A stretch of 9,505 nucleotides of DNA, from assembly GCA_017999135.1 (NCBI GenBank), contig JAGOBT010000086.1:1-9505 (forward strand). Direction: 5' to 3'. Position 1 is the stretch's first letter, and every line of letters begins with the position of its first letter. The notes under the pieces are model-generated. The model did not search any database. It saw nothing but the letters and a program-made list of their open reading frames with translations, and was not told the origin of the DNA. The DNA is from Burkholderiaceae bacterium. GTDB taxonomy: Bacteria > Pseudomonadota > Gammaproteobacteria > Burkholderiales > Burkholderiaceae_C. Positions 7,720-9,505 of this stretch are shown here, piece after piece. The translations under genes and the position numbers were made by a program.

Positions 7720-7725
7720 CTCGGG

Positions 7726-8256
7726 ATGCTGCAAAACCTCAACGCACTGCTCGCTCCGGCCTTGATGGACCGCCTGGTGCTGGTGGTCAACCACGTGATG
7801 TCGGCCGAGCCGCAAGCCGTGGCGCGCATGCAGCCGCACCAGGGGCGCGTGCTGCGGCTCGACCTGTTGCAATTGCCGCGCCTGTTGCCGGCGCCACCGC
7901 CGCTGGCCTTTCGCATCACGCCCGCCGGGCTGGTGGAGTGGTGCCGTGATCCGGTCGATGCCGACCTGCGGGTGCGGCTGGACGCCGCCAACCCCGCTGC
8001 GCTGGCCCTGCAGGCGCTGACCGGACAGATGCCACCGGTGGTGATCGAAGGCGACGCCAACCTGGCCGCCGACGTCGACTGGCTGCTGAAGAACCTGCGC
8101 TGGGACGTGGCCGACGACCTGCAGCGGCTCTTCGGCCCCACCGTGGCGCATGAACTGCACCGCCTGGGCACCGGTTTGGCGCAGGCGCTGCGCAAGGCGC
8201 TGCAGGGCGCTCGGCAGGGTGCCGAAGCGGCCGCAGGCCGCATGCGCAACCGCTGA
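7726..8256 (+). CDS. ubiJ: Ubiquinone biosynthesis accessory factor UbiJ (SCP2-domain protein)
   Basis: UbiJ is a soluble lipid-binding scaffold of the aerobic ubiquinone biosynthesis complex, thought to hold polyprenylated intermediates for the Ubi hydroxylases and methyltransferases. The 176-residue product is slightly shorter than the E. coli protein (about 200). It begins MLQNLNALLAPALMDRLV. An SCP2-like fold covers about residues 15-115, with VVIEGDANLAADVDWL at 105-120. The characteristic UbiJ tail follows: LRWDVADDLQRLFGPTVAHEL at 124-144, then an Ala/Arg-rich helix. The frame is open upstream to an ATG at 7671-side sequence and a start at 7615, but the 7726 start matches the family N-terminus and sits just after a TACAAT box. 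It lies 30 bases before ubiB, the usual ubiJ-ubiB arrangement. Confidence 0.88.
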   Translation: MLQNLNALLAPALMDRLVLVVNHVMSAEPQAVARMQPHQGRVLRLDLLQLPRLLPAPPPLAFRITPAGLVEWCRDPVDADLRVRLDAANPAALALQALTGQMPPVVIEGDANLAADVDWLLKNLRWDVADDLQRLFGPTVAHELHRLGTGLAQALRKALQGARQGAEAAAGRMRNR

Positions 8257-8286
8257 CATCCGCTGGCGACCGCACGAGCCAGGGGC

Positions 8287-9505
8287 ATGGGCCAATTCTT
8301 CCGGCTGGTCTACATCGGCCTGACGGTGCTGCGCTTCGGCCTGGACGAGGTGGCGCTGTCGCGCTTCCGCCAGGGCTGGGTGCGGGCGCTGGTGCGGGTG
8401 GCCACCATCGGCCGCCGCGCCAGCCTGGACGCGCCACGGGGCGCCCGGCTGCGCATGGCGCTGGAGAAGCTGGGGCCGATCTTCGTGAAGTTCGGCCAGG
8501 TGCTGAGCACCCGGCGCGACCTGCTGCCGCTGGACGTGGCCGACGAGCTGGCCCTGCTGCAGGACCGGGTGCCGCCGTTTCCCAGCAGCCAGGCGGTGGC
8601 GTTGATCGAGAAGGCCTTCGGCAAGCGCATCGACGAGGTCTTCGACCAGTTCGACACCACGCCGGTGGCCAGCGCATCCATCGCCCAGGTGCACTTCGCC
8701 ACGCTCAAGAGCGGCCGGGAGGTGGCGGTGAAGGTGCTGCGCCCGGGCATGCTGGATGTGATCGACCACGACATGGCGCTGCTGCACACGCTGGCGCGGG
8801 TGGTGGAATGGGCCTGGGCCGACGGCAAGCGCCTGAAGCCGCGCGAGGTGGTGGCCGAGTTCGACGGCTACCTGCACGACGAGCTGGACCTGGTGCGCGA
8901 GGCCGCCAATGCCGCCCAGCTGCGCCGCAACATGCAGGGGCTGGATCTGGTGCTGGTGCCCGAGATGGTGTGGGACTTCTGCACCCCCAGCGTGCTGGTG
9001 ATGGAGCGCATGCACGGCGTGCCGATCAACCAGCTCGACCGCCTTCGCGAGGCGGGTGTCGACATCCCCAAGCTGGCGCGAGATGGTGTCACCATCTTCT
9101 TCACGCAGGTGTTCCGCGACGGCTTCTTCCATGCCGACATGCACCCCGGCAACATCCAGGTGAGCCTGGCGCCGCGCAGCTTCGGCCGCTACATCGCACT
9201 GGATTTCGGCATCGTCGGCACGCTGACCGACAACGACAAGGAATACCTGGCGCAGAACTTCCTGGCGTTCTTCCGGCGTGACTACAAGCGCGTGGCCGAG
9301 CTGCACCTGGAAAGCGGCTGGGTGCCGCCGGGCACCCGCGTGGACGCGCTGGAGAGCGCCATCCGCGCAGTGTGCGAGCCGCACTTCGACCGGCCGCTGA
9401 AGGACATTTCGCTGGGCCAGGTGCTGATGCGGTTGTTCCAGACCAGCCGCCGCTTCAATGTCGAGATCCAGCCGCAGCTGGTGCTGCTGCAGAAGACGCT
9501 GCTCA
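8287..9505 (+). CDS. ubiB: UbiB-family atypical kinase/ATPase for ubiquinone biosynthesis, 3' end beyond window
   Basis: UbiB is a membrane-anchored ADCK/COQ8-like protein with ATPase activity needed for ubiquinone synthesis, probably by making hydrophobic intermediates accessible at the inner membrane. The first 406 codons are present; the family is about 500-550 residues, and the missing part normally holds the C-terminal membrane helices. Family signatures are all visible: the KxGQ motif as [14 protein letters not shown] (68-81), the Ala-rich loop VASASIAQV (127-135), the ATP-site lysine in VAVKVLRPG (Lys149), [12 protein letters not shown] (198-209), [10 protein letters not shown] (280-289) replacing the usual kinase catalytic loop, and the metal-binding DFG at 306-308. 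[13 protein letters not shown] sequence and [11 protein letters not shown] closely resemble E. coli UbiB. AGGGG directly precedes the ATG at 8287. It is co-directional with ubiJ. Confidence 0.96.
   Translation, partial: MGQFFRLVYIGLTVLRFGLDEVALSRFRQGWVRALVRVATIGRRASLDAPRGARLRMALEKLGPIFVKFGQVLSTRRDLLPLDVADELALLQDRVPPFPSSQAVALIEKAFGKRIDEVFDQFDTTPVASASIAQVHFATLKSGREVAVKVLRPGMLDVIDHDMALLHTLARVVEWAWADGKRLKPREVVAEFDGYLHDELDLVREAANAAQLRRNMQGLDLVLVPEMVWDFCTPSVLVMERMHGVPINQLDRLREAGVDIPKLARDGVTIFFTQVFRDGFFHADMHPGNIQVSLAPRSFGRYIALDFGIVGTLTDNDKEYLAQNFLAFFRRDYKRVAELHLESGWVPPGTRVDALESAIRAVCEPHFDRPLKDISLGQVLMRLFQTSRRFNVEIQPQLVLLQKTLL

Larger units (their letters stand above)
7535..7725. promoter_or_regulatory. 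Divergent intergenic region between EPS operon and ubiJ
   Basis: This 191-base stretch is the only sizeable gap between well-supported genes. It separates the minus-strand EPS operon from the plus-strand ubiJ-ubiB pair and must hold promoters for both. Its middle part, about 7637-7670, is clearly richer in A and T than the surroundings. It contains two inverted repeats, a -10-like box next to ubiJ, a candidate minus-strand promoter and a doubtful short ORF, each listed separately. I see no Rho-independent terminator, tRNA or recognised riboswitch. Confidence 0.85.

Noticed and set aside
7615..7725. Upstream in-frame start for ubiJ at 7615
   Set aside because: The extra 37 residues resemble no UbiJ N-terminus and would run across the palindrome and the promoter region.
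5924..7765. 613-codon plus-strand open frame antisense to the priming transferase and barrel genes
   Set aside because: Low-complexity His/Gln/Val/Asp-rich translation with no motifs, lying opposite a gene with full family signatures.
7678..9384. 568-codon open frame antisense to ubiJ and ubiB
   Set aside because: Its translation is rich in His, Gln, Ala and Arg with no domain pattern, and it mirrors two well-supported conserved genes. Long antisense frames are expected in such GC-rich DNA.
1..9505. Insertion sequences, CRISPR arrays, tRNA or attachment sites
   Set aside because: No transposase or integrase frames, no regularly spaced direct repeats and no tRNA-like sequence were seen.

Overview
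The window is very GC-rich, densely coding DNA from a betaproteobacterium. The protein signatures point to Burkholderiales, probably the Leptothrix/Rubrivivax/Ideonella neighbourhood. This placement is an inference from family resemblance and base composition, not from a search. No RNA gene, insertion sequence, phage gene or CRISPR array was seen.

From 1 to 7534 all genes lie on the minus strand and form a compact exopolysaccharide (EPS) and nucleotide-sugar operon. In transcription order it runs: priming undecaprenyl-phosphate hexose-1-phosphate transferase (7534-6143), EpsL-like outer-membrane beta-barrel (6100-4889), galE (4871-3855), bifunctional manC-type gene (3858-2407), rmlB (2405-1338), rmlD (1335-436) and rmlA (412 to the window edge). 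Most junctions are ATGA/GTGA-type overlaps or gaps of 1-42 bases, so one transcript is likely. Together the genes charge the lipid carrier with the first sugar, supply UDP-galactose, GDP-mannose and dTDP-rhamnose, and provide an outer-membrane component. The polymer therefore plausibly contains glucose or galactose plus mannose and rhamnose. Pairing the priming enzyme with an EpsL-like barrel resembles the methanolan-type (XrtB/PEP-CTERM-associated) EPS loci. No glycosyltransferase, Wzx/Wzy, exosortase or rmlC gene is inside the window; rmlC may follow rmlA beyond base 1.

Bases 7535-7725 are the only sizeable non-coding stretch, a 191-base divergent intergenic region. It holds two inverted repeats, a candidate promoter for the EPS operon, and a TACAAT box immediately before ubiJ that suggests a leaderless transcript. 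It also holds a doubtful 45-codon ORF whose stop overlaps the start of the priming transferase gene.

From 7726 to the right edge the plus strand carries ubiJ and the first 406 codons of ubiB, accessory factors of aerobic ubiquinone synthesis. ubiE, often found upstream of this pair, is not adjacent here; the EPS operon takes that place.

I found no clearly undescribed system. The most interesting unexplained signal is the structured divergent leader at 7535-7725.
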